Shown: piece by piece, positions 52,806 to 62,099 of the stretch
Layout: each line of letters starts with the position of its first letter
Position numbering within the stretch: the stretch's first letter is position 1
From: Tunturiibacter gelidiferens
GTDB lineage: Bacteria > Acidobacteriota > Terriglobia > Terriglobales > Acidobacteriaceae
Assembly (NCBI RefSeq): GCF_014201335.1
Contig: NZ_JACHEB010000002.1
Location: 434,001 to 498,000, forward strand
DNA length: 64,000 nt
Direction: 5' to 3'
Position numbers and translations under genes: made by a program
Notes under the pieces: generated by a model
The model's database searches: none
The model's input: the letters and a program-made list of their open reading frames with translations, nothing else
What the model was told of the DNA's origin: nothing

Positions 52806-53255
52806 TCATGGTTTAGCAGCTTTGGCAGCGAGCACCTTCCGCCGTTCCGCAATCAGCCGCTTCTGCTGGGCCGCAGGCAAGGCAAGAGCCGTACGAACCT
52901 TCGGCGGCAGCTTCGCCAGAGTAAGCGCGTGCGCCGCACTCAACTCCTGCTCCCACTCCGCCTTACGAAAAACACTCCAACCCGTCACCGCGACCCAGAA
53001 GATTCGAGCCACATAAGGCGCAGGAAAGATGCCCTCGGTCTCCAGCAACTCCGGGTACCGCTCCGCTCCCGCAAGATAAGAGATGACCCGTGCCTTATGG
53101 CCGCGATCCAGATCATTCGCATCAAGCGGCAACATCACAAACATCTTGCCGCCAATCGCTTTATCCCCCAGCCAGAAAACGAGACCACCCCACTGCGGCG
53201 TCTCAACCACATGCGGCAGCGTCAGCAGGTAAGCGCGAATACGCTCGACGTCCAT
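52806..53255 (-). CDS. YjbR/MmcQ family protein
   Basis: A 149-residue cytoplasmic protein of the MmcQ/YjbR family, which has a CyaY-like fold and a suspected DNA-binding role. LPHVVETPQWGGLVFWLGDKAIGGKMFV and the PAPYVARIFWVAV segment fit the family; a basic helical tail follows. It lies 22 nt after a small basic gene on the same strand, so the two are probably co-transcribed. Function of the family is not settled. Confidence 0.85.
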   Translation of the reverse strand: MDVERIRAYLLTLPHVVETPQWGGLVFWLGDKAIGGKMFVMLPLDANDLDRGHKARVISYLAGAERYPELLETEGIFPAPYVARIFWVAVTGWSVFRKAEWEQELSAAHALTLAKLPPKVRTALALPAAQQKRLIAERRKVLAAKAAKP

Positions 53256-53277
53256 GCCGGCAAGTATAGCTCCAACG

Positions 53278-53541
53278 TCACGCAGCCTTGCGACGCGGGT
53301 TCGGTTTACCTTGCTTCTCCAGCTTGCTTGCGGCGGCAGCCTTCTGATCCGCCCGCTTCACCGCAGCCGATTTCTTTCCAGGCTTAGGCTTACAACTTCC
53401 TTTCTCCCGCGGAGCCTTCCCCGCAACCGGTTCAAAACCGGGCCAGCACCGAGAGCTTTGCTTCGCGCCAGTGGACTTGCTAGAGGAAGAGGACGTCTTC
53501 TTTGAGGAGGATTTTTTCGCCGATGTCTTTTGAGTTGTCAT
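53278..53541 (-). CDS. Small Lys/Ser-rich basic protein
   Basis: An 87-residue very basic, probably disordered protein: an N-terminal run of Ser, Lys and Thr, then CWPGFEPVAGKAPREKGSC with two Cys flanking a conserved-looking core, then a Lys/Ala-rich tail. The layout resembles small nucleic-acid-binding proteins common in this phylum, but no family is certain. It is followed by the YjbR-type gene. Confidence 0.7.
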   Translation of the reverse strand: MTTQKTSAKKSSSKKTSSSSSKSTGAKQSSRCWPGFEPVAGKAPREKGSCKPKPGKKSAAVKRADQKAAAASKLEKQGKPNPRRKAA

Positions 53542-53615
53542 GCAGACTTAGAAGCGTCCCATGCATGACACGTAGCCGAAAAATGGCCACGTTTTGCTGC
53601 AATCAAGCGACAGTT

Positions 53616-54026
53616 TCAACGCAGTCGCAAACGAATCGCCCCTTTTGCAGTGGCAGCATCGACCACATGCCCATGCTGCGTCACCACGATCTTTCCCGCG
53701 GCAACCAAACGTCGCGCTGCTGCCCGTGCCGGCTCCATCAACCCCTCCCAGTCCCGCCGGCTCTCCAGCCCACCCACCACCTTCGCCGCCTCAGATGGAC
53801 AGATCGTCTTGTTCCTCCCACGCTCCGCAAGCAGTTCCAGAATCGCCCTCTCAAGCTCCACGCCTGACTCTCCCGGCTTATGCCCCCTGCATGCATCGCT
53901 GCAATACTTGATCACATCCCAGTCCTGCTCCCAGCTCTTACGCCACTCGAAGGAGCGTCCACAGGTCTTGCAGATCTTGTCCTTATGCGGTGTAGTGCGT
54001 TCGGGTTTGCGCTCGCGGTCAGGCAT
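53616..54026 (-). CDS. DUF2256-DUF3253 fusion protein
   Basis: About 136 residues from ATG 54026; a longer open frame exists but begins with non-family sequence. The N-terminal half has a DUF2256-like zinc ribbon, KICKTCGRSF and VIKYCSDACRG. The C-terminal half (ERAILELLAERGRNKTICPSEAAKVVG onward) matches DUF3253, a winged-helix-like domain. Such fusions are seen elsewhere; the function is unknown but nucleic-acid binding is plausible. Confidence 0.82.
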   Translation of the reverse strand: MPDRERKPERTTPHKDKICKTCGRSFEWRKSWEQDWDVIKYCSDACRGHKPGESGVELERAILELLAERGRNKTICPSEAAKVVGGLESRRDWEGLMEPARAAARRLVAAGKIVVTQHGHVVDAATAKGAIRLRLR

Positions 54027-54117
54027 AAGAGAAAGATGCAGGAAAGCCCAGAGCCCGCGCCACACATGAAAATATTTTACAAATCCGTGGCGCATTTTTC
54101 ACCCTCAAAAAATGACT

Positions 54118-54190
54118 GCTAAAACACCACGTCAGCCATGCAAATCACCACATCTTCACCACAAAAAACCACCACCAAAAACACAAAGAT
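54118..54190. repeat. CACCAC-rich intergenic tract (copy 2)
   Basis: Repeated CACCACNNNTTCACCAC and ACCACCACCAAAAAC units lie between the DUF2256-DUF3253 gene and ddl. The arrangement parallels the tract at 9501-9597. Confidence 0.4.
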
Positions 54191-54280
54191 CAGCAAAACC
54201 CCCTGCAAAAGACCACTTCGATACCCAACATTTTTTTTCCCGCAGAACCGCCCAAATTTAGGAGAGACTTGTACCTATCC

Positions 54281-55486
54281 ATGACGAAACAGAAGAAACA
54301 GACCAAAAAGCAAACAACTAAGTCCACCCCCAAAAAACTCCGCATTGGCATCCTCTTCGGCGGCCGCTCCGGCGAGCACGAGGTCTCCCTCCTCTCCGCC
54401 GCCTCCATCCTCAAAGCCATCGACCAGACAAAATACGAAGTAATTCCCATAGGAATCACCAAACAAGGCCAGTGGCTCACCTCCACCGATGCCCAGCACC
54501 TTCTAGCAGGCGACACAAAACCCGCGCCGGTCCAGAAGAAACGCACCGCCACTAAATCAGTCGCACTAAGCGCCAGCGCCGCTGGCCACGAAGCCCTGGC
54601 GCAACAAAACGGCTCTCTCGCCCAATCGCTCGACGTCATCTTCCCCGTCCTCCACGGCACCTTCGGCGAAGATGGCACCATCCAGGGCCTATTCGAACTA
54701 GCCGACATCGCCTACGTAGGCTCAGGCGTCCTCGGCTCCGCCACAGGCATGGACAAGACCGTCATGAAGCAGCTATTCGCCGCTGCCGGCCTGCCTCAAA
54801 CCCCCCACGTCAATCTCCTGCGCAGCGAGTGGAAGGCCGACGCCAAGCGCTGCACGAAACGCATCGAGAAGAAGCTCACCTACCCAGTCTTCGTAAAACC
54901 CGCGAATCTAGGATCTTCCGTAGGCATCAGCAAAGTTCACGACCGCAGCGAACTCGCCCCGGCCATGGATCTCGCCGCCAGCTTCGACCGCAAGCTCATC
55001 ATCGAGCAAGGCGTAGGCGGCCCCGGTGCCAAACCCCGCGAGCTCGAAGTTGCCGTCCTCGGCAACGATTCCCCCGAGGCCTCCGTCGTCGGCGAGATCG
55101 TTCCCGGAGCCGAGTTCTACGACTACAACGCCAAGTACCACTCCGACGCCTCCGTCCCAATCATCCCTGCGCAACTCTCAAGGTCCGAATCAAAACAAAT
55201 CCGCGAAATGGCCATAGCCGCCTTCCGCGCCTGCGACTGCGCGGGTCTAGCCCGTGTCGACTTCCTCATGGAGCCCGCCGTCAAAAACAAAAAGGGCAAA
55301 GAATCAAAAGCCGCCCGCATCTACCTCAACGAAATCAACACCATGCCGGGCTTCACCAGCATCAGCATGTACCCCAAGCTCTGGGAAGCCTCCGGCGTGC
55401 CGTACAAAGAACTGATCGATCGACTCATCTGCCTTGCCGCCGAACGCCACCAGGAAAAGCAACAGACCACCTTCGCCCGCGTCTAA
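54281..55486 (+). CDS. ddl: D-alanine--D-alanine ligase
   Basis: Joins two D-alanines for peptidoglycan precursors in the cytoplasm. About 401 residues from ATG 54281; an in-frame TTG at 54269 lies 4 nt after AGGAG and may be the true start, as the ATG is 16 nt away. After a Lys/Thr-rich tail of some 20 residues come GILFGGRSGEHEVSLLSA, VLHGTFGEDGTIQG, FVKPANLGSSVGISKV, YDYNAKY and the metal-binding NEINTMPGFTSISMYPKL. It is longer than E. coli Ddl because of the tail and an insert near residue 85-105 (KKRTATKSVALSASAAG). Confidence 0.95.
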   Translation: MTKQKKQTKKQTTKSTPKKLRIGILFGGRSGEHEVSLLSAASILKAIDQTKYEVIPIGITKQGQWLTSTDAQHLLAGDTKPAPVQKKRTATKSVALSASAAGHEALAQQNGSLAQSLDVIFPVLHGTFGEDGTIQGLFELADIAYVGSGVLGSATGMDKTVMKQLFAAAGLPQTPHVNLLRSEWKADAKRCTKRIEKKLTYPVFVKPANLGSSVGISKVHDRSELAPAMDLAASFDRKLIIEQGVGGPGAKPRELEVAVLGNDSPEASVVGEIVPGAEFYDYNAKYHSDASVPIIPAQLSRSESKQIREMAIAAFRACDCAGLARVDFLMEPAVKNKKGKESKAARIYLNEINTMPGFTSISMYPKLWEASGVPYKELIDRLICLAAERHQEKQQTTFARV

Positions 55487-55534
55487 CAAGAAACGCATTT
55501 GGACTTACATCGCAGAGAAAGGAGGAGATTGAGC

Positions 55535-56170
55535 ATGGATACCATCGGCAAACCCATCGCAGTCCAGCGTCGAACACCGAACTACGCCATAGCTTCCTCT
55601 CTCCTGCATCTGCTCGTCATCGCCGCGCTTATCCACCAGCGCGCCTCCTGGGTCGCACCCATCCGCCTCCCCGGCAGCCCACGTGGTACCAATCTCCTTT
55701 TGACTTATTCTCCAGGCAGAGCCCCTCTACAAACCTCCACCCCAAATCCCAAGACCCAGCCCAAGCACGCTGAGTCCACTACTCCGCTACCAACTCCGCC
55801 AACGCAAAAGCCGAAGGATTCCACAGCCTCCCCCAACACAAGCTCGCCAGCCTCAACACAGCCGGACTCTACCGCGGGCGCCGACTCCCTGGGCTCCGGC
55901 AACATCAACATCGCTCTGGTCAGCTACTTTCCCACGCCAAAGCCTGACCTGTCGACCCTCCCGCACGGCACCAAAGGCGACGTCATCCTCGACATAGTCA
56001 TCGACACCACGGGCAAGATTGCCGACATCAAAATGACCAGCGGCCTTGGCCATGGAATCGACGAAAGCGTCATTGCAACCATCCAGCAGTGGACCTTTCA
56101 CCCAGCTACGAAAGACGGCCAGCCCGTCGCCAGCGAGCAAGAACTCCACTTCCACTACGAAAAGTCCTGA
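55535..56170 (+). CDS. TonB-like energy transducer
   Basis: A 211-residue inner-membrane protein with an N-terminal anchor (about 17-34, IASSLLHLLVIAALI), a Pro/Thr/Ser-rich periplasmic linker (about 65-120) and a TonB C-terminal domain (about 130-211): GDVILDIVIDTTGKIADIK, DESVIATIQQWTFHPATKDGQPV. AAGGAGGAG precedes ATG 55535. TonB transfers proton-motive energy to outer-membrane receptors such as the two Oar-like proteins in this window, though no link is proved. No ExbB/ExbD genes are adjacent. Confidence 0.85.
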   Translation: MDTIGKPIAVQRRTPNYAIASSLLHLLVIAALIHQRASWVAPIRLPGSPRGTNLLLTYSPGRAPLQTSTPNPKTQPKHAESTTPLPTPPTQKPKDSTASPNTSSPASTQPDSTAGADSLGSGNINIALVSYFPTPKPDLSTLPHGTKGDVILDIVIDTTGKIADIKMTSGLGHGIDESVIATIQQWTFHPATKDGQPVASEQELHFHYEKS

Positions 56171-56192
56171 CCTCAGAATCTCAGAAAAACCA

Positions 56193-57434
56193 CTAGATCA
56201 CCTGGCTATATCTGTAACCGCCAGCCGTCATCGCCGCCAATAACTCCTCGACCTGTTCGCGCCCACGGGTCTCCATAGTAATGTCGATCGTAGTGTCGCC
56301 AAGATTCACCCCGTAATATGCCCGGTTATACAGCGTATCCACGATGTTTGCCCGATACTTGGCAATCAACAGCGTCAGCTCGGCAAGCGCCCCGGGCTTA
56401 TCCAGCAGATGAATCCGCAGCCGGATCATCCTTCCATCCTGCACCAAACCGCGCTCGATGATCCTGCTCAACAGCGTCACATCAATATTTCCACCGCACA
56501 CCATCACCGCAGTATGCGCCCCATTCAGCGACGTCTTCTTCTGCAGTAACGCGGCCAGCGCCGCCGCCCCCGCACCTTCAGCAAGCGTCTTCTCTCGCTC
56601 CAGCAGAACAAGAATCGCCGAAGCAATCTCATCTTCATCGACGGTCACAATCTCATCGACATAGCGTTCGACCACAGGAAAGGTCGTATCTCCCACACGC
56701 CTTACCGCAATACCATCCGCAATCGTCGTGGACGGCTCCAACGTCACCGGGTGCCCAACCGTTCGCGCCGCCACCATCGAAGGCAGCCTCGAGGTCTGCA
56801 CTCCAATCACACGAACATCCGGGCGCGACTCTTTGATCGCGCAGGCAACGCCGCCAATCAACCCGCCGCCCCCGATCGGAACCACCACGGCTTCCAGTCG
56901 AGGAATCTGCTCCAACAGCTCAAGCCCAATCGTGCCCTGCCCGGCCATCACCATCGCGTCGTCAAATGGATGAATAAACGTCATCCCGTCGGCCTCGCAA
57001 AGCCTCGTCGCCTCCTCGCAAGCCTCGTCGTAGTTCGCGCCGTACAGCACTACCTCCGCGCCAAACCCCCGCGTCGCCGTCACCTTCACCAGTGGTGTCG
57101 CCAGTGGCATCACGATCAAAGCCCGAATCCCTCGTTTCGTCGCATGGTATGCCACACCTTGCGCATGGTTCCCCGCGCTTGCCGCAACTACACCACGCGC
57201 AACTTGCTCCGGCGTCAGCATCGCAATCCGGTTCAGCGCACCGCGCTCTTTAAACGAGCCGGTCATCTGCAGGTTTTCGAGCTTCAGATATACCTGCTGC
57301 CCCGTCAGTGCCGACAGCATTTGCGAGTGAGGGCAAGGCGAATAGTAGATCGCTCCACGAACCCGCTCCCGCGCAGCAGAGACGTCGGCAAGGCTGATAC
57401 TCCGTTGGCTTATCGAATCCTTCACAGGCATCAT
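56193..57434 (-). CDS. ilvA: Threonine ammonia-lyase (IlvA type, short form with ACT domain)
   Basis: Deaminates threonine to 2-oxobutanoate, the first step to isoleucine. 413 residues. The PLP lysine is in TGSFKERGA (near residue 61); ASAGNHAQGVAY and VPIGGGGLIGGVA bind the cofactor. A single ACT domain (about 330-405, LRIHLLDKPGALAELTLLI) gives the layout of the short biosynthetic or catabolic form, not the two-ACT E. coli IlvA. It is the last gene of the aromatic amino-acid run, 51 nt after tyrA. Confidence 0.92.
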   Translation of the reverse strand: MMPVKDSISQRSISLADVSAARERVRGAIYYSPCPHSQMLSALTGQQVYLKLENLQMTGSFKERGALNRIAMLTPEQVARGVVAASAGNHAQGVAYHATKRGIRALIVMPLATPLVKVTATRGFGAEVVLYGANYDEACEEATRLCEADGMTFIHPFDDAMVMAGQGTIGLELLEQIPRLEAVVVPIGGGGLIGGVACAIKESRPDVRVIGVQTSRLPSMVAARTVGHPVTLEPSTTIADGIAVRRVGDTTFPVVERYVDEIVTVDEDEIASAILVLLEREKTLAEGAGAAALAALLQKKTSLNGAHTAVMVCGGNIDVTLLSRIIERGLVQDGRMIRLRIHLLDKPGALAELTLLIAKYRANIVDTLYNRAYYGVNLGDTTIDITMETRGREQVEELLAAMTAGGYRYSQVI

Positions 57435-57485
57435 GATCTCTCTTCAAACTCGCAAAACATCAATTTCTTTCTCAAACCGCACGAA

Positions 57486-58340
57486 TCAACGCCGCTGACG
57501 AAATCGATTCGCCAGCAAAAACTCATCCCGCAGCTCCGGCGTTCGCAGATTCTCCCGCACGTGCTGCAACCTTTGCTCCAACGCCAGCAGGGTATCCGCG
57601 ACTGGCCCAGTGTTCGTCATCGCTACGTCTCGCCACATGCTGTAAGGGCTGGCTCCCAGCCGCGTAGTCTCCCGCAGAGCTCGTCCTCCAATCGCAGCTA
57701 TCTCCGGCGCGTCACCAAACTTCTCTTCAAGCAGCGCGGCGAGCGCAGTCGAAAGCATTTGCGGCAAATGACTCACCCACGCACAGAGCTCATCATGCCG
57801 CGCCGCATCCATATCCAGCGTCCGCGACCCAAAACAACCAACCCACCCACGCCAGTCTTTCTCGATCGTTGTCATCTCAGCTGAGACAGGAGTGAACAAC
57901 CACATCGCGCCATCGAATAGTCCCGCTTCCGCCAGAAGCGCGCCGCCTGATTCCTTACCCGCCATCGGGTGCCCAGGCAGGAACCCTGCGGTCGCATCTC
58001 CATCAAACAATTGCCGCGCCAACTCCACAATCTCGAGCTTTGTGCTCCCCACATCGGTCACAAGTTGCCCCGTGTGAAGCACCGGCGCCAGCAGTTGCAT
58101 CCAGTCTTTGATCGCAAGTACCGGAACTGCCAGCACAGTTACATCTGCCAACCGCGCCAGCTCGAGAGCATTCTCGCGACTCGCTGCTCTGCCGTCAATC
58201 GCACCCATCTGCACGGCAGAAGCCATCTCAAGTTGGCTCGCATCCCACCCATCGATGCGCCCACCAAAGCCAGCCGCACGCAACGCCAGGCCCGTCGAAG
58301 CCCCAATCAATCCCGTCCCGATGATGAAAACCCGCTCCAT
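57486..58340 (-). CDS. tyrA: Prephenate dehydrogenase
   Basis: Converts prephenate to 4-hydroxyphenylpyruvate for tyrosine. 284 residues, the monofunctional size. The NAD loop is IIGTGLIGAS; DVGSTK, FLPGHPMAGKESGG and SHLPQMLSTALA are the family blocks, with catalytic His in GHPMAG and in SHLPQ. No ACT or chorismate mutase domain is fused; a separate mutase gene is three genes upstream in the same run. It begins 18 nt after the aroF stop. Confidence 0.94.
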   Translation of the reverse strand: MERVFIIGTGLIGASTGLALRAAGFGGRIDGWDASQLEMASAVQMGAIDGRAASRENALELARLADVTVLAVPVLAIKDWMQLLAPVLHTGQLVTDVGSTKLEIVELARQLFDGDATAGFLPGHPMAGKESGGALLAEAGLFDGAMWLFTPVSAEMTTIEKDWRGWVGCFGSRTLDMDAARHDELCAWVSHLPQMLSTALAALLEEKFGDAPEIAAIGGRALRETTRLGASPYSMWRDVAMTNTGPVADTLLALEQRLQHVRENLRTPELRDEFLLANRFRQRR

Positions 58341-58358
58341 TATGCCGGACTCCTCGTC

Positions 58359-59378
58359 CTATGCCATCATCCTGTTCACCACCGGTGCCAGCAACTTCAG
58401 CTGTGCCATCAGCTTTTGTAGCTGCTCCGGATACAAACTCTGCGCTCCATCGCTCATCGCCTTATCCGGATTCGGATGCATCTCCATCAACAATCCGTCC
58501 GCACCAGCAGCCACACTCGCGAGCGCCATCGGAGGCACCAGATCTCGAATCCCGACGCCATGCGACGGATCGCCCAGCACCGGCAAATGCGTTAGCCTCT
58601 TCAACACTGGAATCGCCGAGATGTCCATCGTATTCCGCGTATACGTCTCGTACGTCCGAATTCCCCGCTCACACAGCATCAGATTGTAGTTGCCGCCCGA
58701 CAGAATATACTCCGCGCTCAACAGGACCTCTTCGATCGTCGCTGCGATTCCTCGCTTCATCAACACCGGCTTCCTCACATGCCCAAGCTCGCGCAGCAGA
58801 TTGAAGTTCTGCATATTGCGAGCACCCACCTGAAAGCAATCGATGTAGGGCAGCATCAACTCGATCTGCGAGATCTCCATGACCTCGGTGATAACCAGAA
58901 GCCCCGTCTCATCGGAGACCTCACGCAGCAGCTTCAACCCATCGAGGCCCATGCCTTGAAAGCTATACGGTGAGCTGCGAGGCTTAAAGGCTCCGCCGCG
59001 AAGAAACTTCGCTCCTGCTGCGGCCACTTGTTTTGCGCTGGTAAGAATCTGCTCCCGCGACTCCACTGAGCAGGGTCCCGCCATCACTACAACTTCCTCG
59101 CCGCCGACCACAACCCCGTTCGGAAACGTAATGGTCGTTCCCCCCGGCCGGAAGCTTCGCCCTGCCAGCTTGTACGGCGACGAGATTCGATACGCATCGT
59201 AAACTCCGGCCAACACCTTGAACTCGGCAACCTCAAAATGTTCCGGAGTTCCGACCCCGGCGAGAATCGTCTGTGCTGCCCCCGTCGTCCGGTGAACGTT
59301 GAAGCCAAGCTCCACCATGCGTTCGATCACCTGTTGTATGTTTTCTTCCGTCGCTTCGCCATGCATCGCAACTATCAT
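58359..59378 (-). CDS. aroF: DAHP synthase (class I-beta, with N-terminal regulatory domain)
   Basis: Condenses erythrose 4-phosphate and PEP, the first shikimate step. About 339 residues from ATG 59378; the frame is open 14 codons further. The N-terminal ferredoxin-like domain (about 1-72) resembles the feedback domain of Thermotoga DAHP synthase, bound by Tyr or Phe. The barrel has AGPCSVES, GGAFKPRSSPYSFQG, ARNMQNF, KRGIAATIEE and DPSHGVG, with the metal Cys and His residues in place. It lies between aroQ and tyrA. Confidence 0.94.
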   Translation of the reverse strand: MIVAMHGEATEENIQQVIERMVELGFNVHRTTGAAQTILAGVGTPEHFEVAEFKVLAGVYDAYRISSPYKLAGRSFRPGGTTITFPNGVVVGGEEVVVMAGPCSVESREQILTSAKQVAAAGAKFLRGGAFKPRSSPYSFQGMGLDGLKLLREVSDETGLLVITEVMEISQIELMLPYIDCFQVGARNMQNFNLLRELGHVRKPVLMKRGIAATIEEVLLSAEYILSGGNYNLMLCERGIRTYETYTRNTMDISAIPVLKRLTHLPVLGDPSHGVGIRDLVPPMALASVAAGADGLLMEMHPNPDKAMSDGAQSLYPEQLQKLMAQLKLLAPVVNRMMA

Positions 59379-59457
59379 TGTCTTCGCGTCACTCTCTTTA
59401 CGTAACCAAATTAGATACAATAACCAAAAGATCAGCCGTCCCGGTCGACTCGGAATG

Positions 59458-59721
59458 CTAAAGATCCCTTCGCTGCAGCGTTCGCATCACGTCGATAATT
59501 CGCTCATAAACATGAAGCAACTCGGCGTCGGCCAACGGTCCAGGGTTCGCCTTGCGAACGCGGTCGAAGACCTCCTGCTCGCGGCGCGGTTCATAGACCG
59601 GCAAATCTGCGGTCTTCTTAAGCTCTCCAATCGCACGTGCGGCCTCCGCACGTTTGTTGATGAGCCGAACGATCTCGACATCCAGCTCATCAATCTTCTG
59701 TCTCCAGTCGGAGATATCCAT
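59458..59721 (-). CDS. aroQ: Chorismate mutase, AroQ type
   Basis: Converts chorismate to prephenate. 87 residues, the size of a free-standing AroQ alpha helical domain. WRQKIDELDVEIVRLINKRAEAARAIGELK carries the catalytic Arg residues; VYEPRREQEVFDRV follows. GGAG just before the ATG supports the start. It is 80 nt upstream of aroF, so mutase, DAHP synthase and prephenate dehydrogenase are made together. Confidence 0.94.
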   Translation of the reverse strand: MDISDWRQKIDELDVEIVRLINKRAEAARAIGELKKTADLPVYEPRREQEVFDRVRKANPGPLADAELLHVYERIIDVMRTLQRRDL

Positions 59722-59851
59722 CTATTCTCCTCGCAATGCAACGGAACGCGCTCAAACATGATTCGCTGCAAAGTATTTTGTACAGAACCATCCTGTATCG
59801 ACAATGATAAACGCCGCATCGCGCCGCTTTGCCCAGGCATGCTGTCAGCGT

Positions 59852-60613
59852 TCATGTTCGCAACCCCGCGATGAACTGCCCAATGGCAGTCGCTGCTTCC
59901 TTCGCCGGACTTTTCTCGATCAGTGCTACCAACGCGCTGCCGATGATCGCCGCGTCCGCAAATTCGCCCACCGCCTTCACATGCTCAGCATTGGAGATCC
60001 CGAATCCTACTGCAATCGGCAGCTTCGTAAACTGCCGCAGTCGCGTCACCAACTCCGAAGCATCTCCGGCCACCTTCTGTTGTGTCCCGGTAATCCCAAC
60101 TCGAGAGATCGCATACACAAACCCCTGCGACACCGCCGCAATCGCCTTCAGCCGAGCATCGGGACTCGTCGGAGCCGCCAGAAAGATTGGCGCCAGCCCG
60201 TTGGTCTTCATCTCCGCCAAGTACTCGCCCGCTTCCTCGACGATCATGTCCGTCAACAACACTCCATCCGCGCCAGCCTCGGCCGCCCGGGAACAAAATG
60301 TCTTCATTCCCATCCGCACCACAGGGTTCAGATAAGAAAAGAGCACCAATCCCGCCGCTGGTCTAGCCGCACGCAGCCCCTTCGCCAAGTCGAGCACATC
60401 GGTCAGCCTCACTCCTCGCGCCACGGCCCGCTCACTCGCCCGCTGAATCACCGGACCATCCGCCAGCGGATCGCTGAAGGGAACACCTAACTCAATCACA
60501 TCCGCGCCGTTGTCGATCGCAGCCAGCGCGATGTCCCTGGTCGTCGCCAGGTCAGGATCGCCGGCCGTCAAATAAGCAACAATCCCCGGCTTCTTGCTAA
60601 ACTCAATCGCCAT
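59852..60613 (-). CDS. trpA: Tryptophan synthase alpha subunit
   Basis: Cleaves indole-3-glycerol phosphate and passes indole to TrpB. 253 residues. The catalytic Glu is in ELGVPFSDPLADGP and the Asp in LTDMIVEEA; the phosphate-binding VGFGISNAEHVK is present. It starts 9 nt after the trpB stop, typical of coupled trpBA. The other trp genes are not in the window. Confidence 0.96.
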   Translation of the reverse strand: MAIEFSKKPGIVAYLTAGDPDLATTRDIALAAIDNGADVIELGVPFSDPLADGPVIQRASERAVARGVRLTDVLDLAKGLRAARPAAGLVLFSYLNPVVRMGMKTFCSRAAEAGADGVLLTDMIVEEAGEYLAEMKTNGLAPIFLAAPTSPDARLKAIAAVSQGFVYAISRVGITGTQQKVAGDASELVTRLRQFTKLPIAVGFGISNAEHVKAVGEFADAAIIGSALVALIEKSPAKEAATAIGQFIAGLRT

Positions 60614-60622
60614 CGTTCTGTC

Positions 60623-61861
60623 TTAACCTTTCGCTCTCTCGCTGCCCTTCAAATTAAGCTCCCGCGCCAGGATCCCCATATCCTTATCGCCGCGTCCCGA
60701 CAGGTTCACCATCAACACATCCGTCTTCACCATCGTCGGAGCCAGTCGAACCGCCTCTGCCACCGCATGAGCGCTCTCGAGCGCGGGCAAAATCCCCTCG
60801 GTTCGCGACAGCGTCACCGTAGCCTTCAACGCCTCATCATCCGAGCAAGAGACGTAGCTCGCCCGTCCCGAATCATGCAGCATCGCATGCTCAGGCCCCA
60901 CACTCGCATAATCCAATCCTGCAGAAACAGAATGGGTGCTGCTCACTTGCCCGGCATCATTTTGTAACACATACGAGTACGTACCCTGCAGCACGCCCGG
61001 CAAGCCACCACCAACCTTCTGGAACCGCGCCGCATGTTCTCCCAGTGCTGTTCCGCGCCCACCCGCCTCAACACCAATCAACTGCACATTCGCATCCGGC
61101 AAAAACTCATAAAACGCGCCAATCGCATTCGACCCACCGCCCACGCATGCCACAATCGCGGTCGGCAGCTTTCCTTCTTGCTCGAGCATCTGCATCCGCG
61201 CCTCGCGGCTGATCACGCGATGAAAATCCCGCACCATCGTCGGATAGGGGTGCGCCCCCAAAGCACTGCCGAGAATGTAGTACGTCGTCCGAACATTCGT
61301 CACCCAATCCCGCATCGCCTCATTGATCGCGTCCTTGAGCGTCGCCGACCCAGCCGAGACCCCGCGCACCTCCGCGCCCAGCAGCCGCATGCGGTACACA
61401 TTCAACTCCTGCCGCCGCATATCCTCCTCGCCCATGTAGACGACGCACTCCAGTCCCAGCAGTGCGCAAACCGTTGCCGTCGCCACTCCATGTTGGCCCG
61501 CCCCAGTCTCGGCGATAATCCTCTGTTTCCCCATCCGCCGCGCCAGCAGCCCCTGCCCCAGCGCGTTGTTGATCTTGTGCGCTCCGGTATGCAACAGGTC
61601 CTCTCGCTTCAAATAAATCTTCGCCCCACCCATCTGCTCCGTCAGCCGCTTTGCGAAGTACAGCGGAGTAGGCCTTCCGCAGTAGTGATGCAACAGGTCA
61701 TCCAGCTCAGCCTGAAACGCCGCATCTTTCTGAGCCACTGCGTACGCCTGCTCCAACTCTTCGAGCGCAGCCATCAACGTCTCCGGAACATATCTCCCGC
61801 CGTACGCGCCAAACCGCCCCGCTACCGTCGCCGTCACACCTGCTATTGAACTCGCACTCAT
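60623..61861 (-). CDS. trpB: Tryptophan synthase beta subunit
   Basis: Joins indole and serine on PLP. 412 residues. The PLP lysine is in [27 protein letters not shown] and VGGGSNAIG bind substrate and cofactor. AGGAG precedes the ATG. A terminator-like hairpin lies about 30 nt upstream, after a leader that could regulate this six-gene run (trpB, trpA, aroQ, aroF, tyrA, ilvA). Confidence 0.97.
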   Translation of the reverse strand: MSASSIAGVTATVAGRFGAYGGRYVPETLMAALEELEQAYAVAQKDAAFQAELDDLLHHYCGRPTPLYFAKRLTEQMGGAKIYLKREDLLHTGAHKINNALGQGLLARRMGKQRIIAETGAGQHGVATATVCALLGLECVVYMGEEDMRRQELNVYRMRLLGAEVRGVSAGSATLKDAINEAMRDWVTNVRTTYYILGSALGAHPYPTMVRDFHRVISREARMQMLEQEGKLPTAIVACVGGGSNAIGAFYEFLPDANVQLIGVEAGGRGTALGEHAARFQKVGGGLPGVLQGTYSYVLQNDAGQVSSTHSVSAGLDYASVGPEHAMLHDSGRASYVSCSDDEALKATVTLSRTEGILPALESAHAVAEAVRLAPTMVKTDVLMVNLSGRGDKDMGILARELNLKGSERAKG

Positions 61862-61891
61862 CGCTCACTCCTGCAATCTCGCCTTACACAC

Positions 61892-61923
61892 AACAAAAGC
61901 CGCGACTCGGAAGGGTCGCGGCT
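61892..61923 (-). terminator. Hairpin with T run in the trpB leader (terminator or attenuator)
   Basis: AGCCGCGAC / GTCGCGGCT, a 9-bp perfect stem with an 8-nt loop, is followed on the minus strand by TTTTGTTG. It stands about 180 nt past the rel stop and 30 nt before trpB, so it can end rel transcripts, attenuate trpB, or both. Confidence 0.7.
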
Positions 61924-61985
61924 CGTATGGATGTCGAATCAACTGAAGCTACTGCTATCTCTCAGATGAAGCTACTCCGCCGATG

Positions 61986-62008
61986 CCGCTATTGTGCGCC
62001 AATAGCGG
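61986..62008 (-). promoter_or_regulatory. Perfect dyad in the trpB leader
   Basis: CCGCTATTG and CAATAGCGG flank a 5-base centre. It could be an operator or the first hairpin of an attenuator. A possible 23-codon leader reading frame (62043-61972, minus) runs through it with one Trp codon inside the stem, but it lacks a good ribosome binding site. Confidence 0.4.
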
Positions 62009-62099
62009 AGAATAAACGAAATTCGGCTGGACTGAAGAATCATCTTGGTATCAACCATACATCGTGCCCGTCGGCTCTGCAACTTGCCGATTGTCAAAT

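Noticed and set aside
53400..53460. tRNA-like GGTTCAAAACC string
   Set aside because: It lies inside the small Lys/Ser-rich coding region and no acceptor stem or anticodon arm surrounds it.
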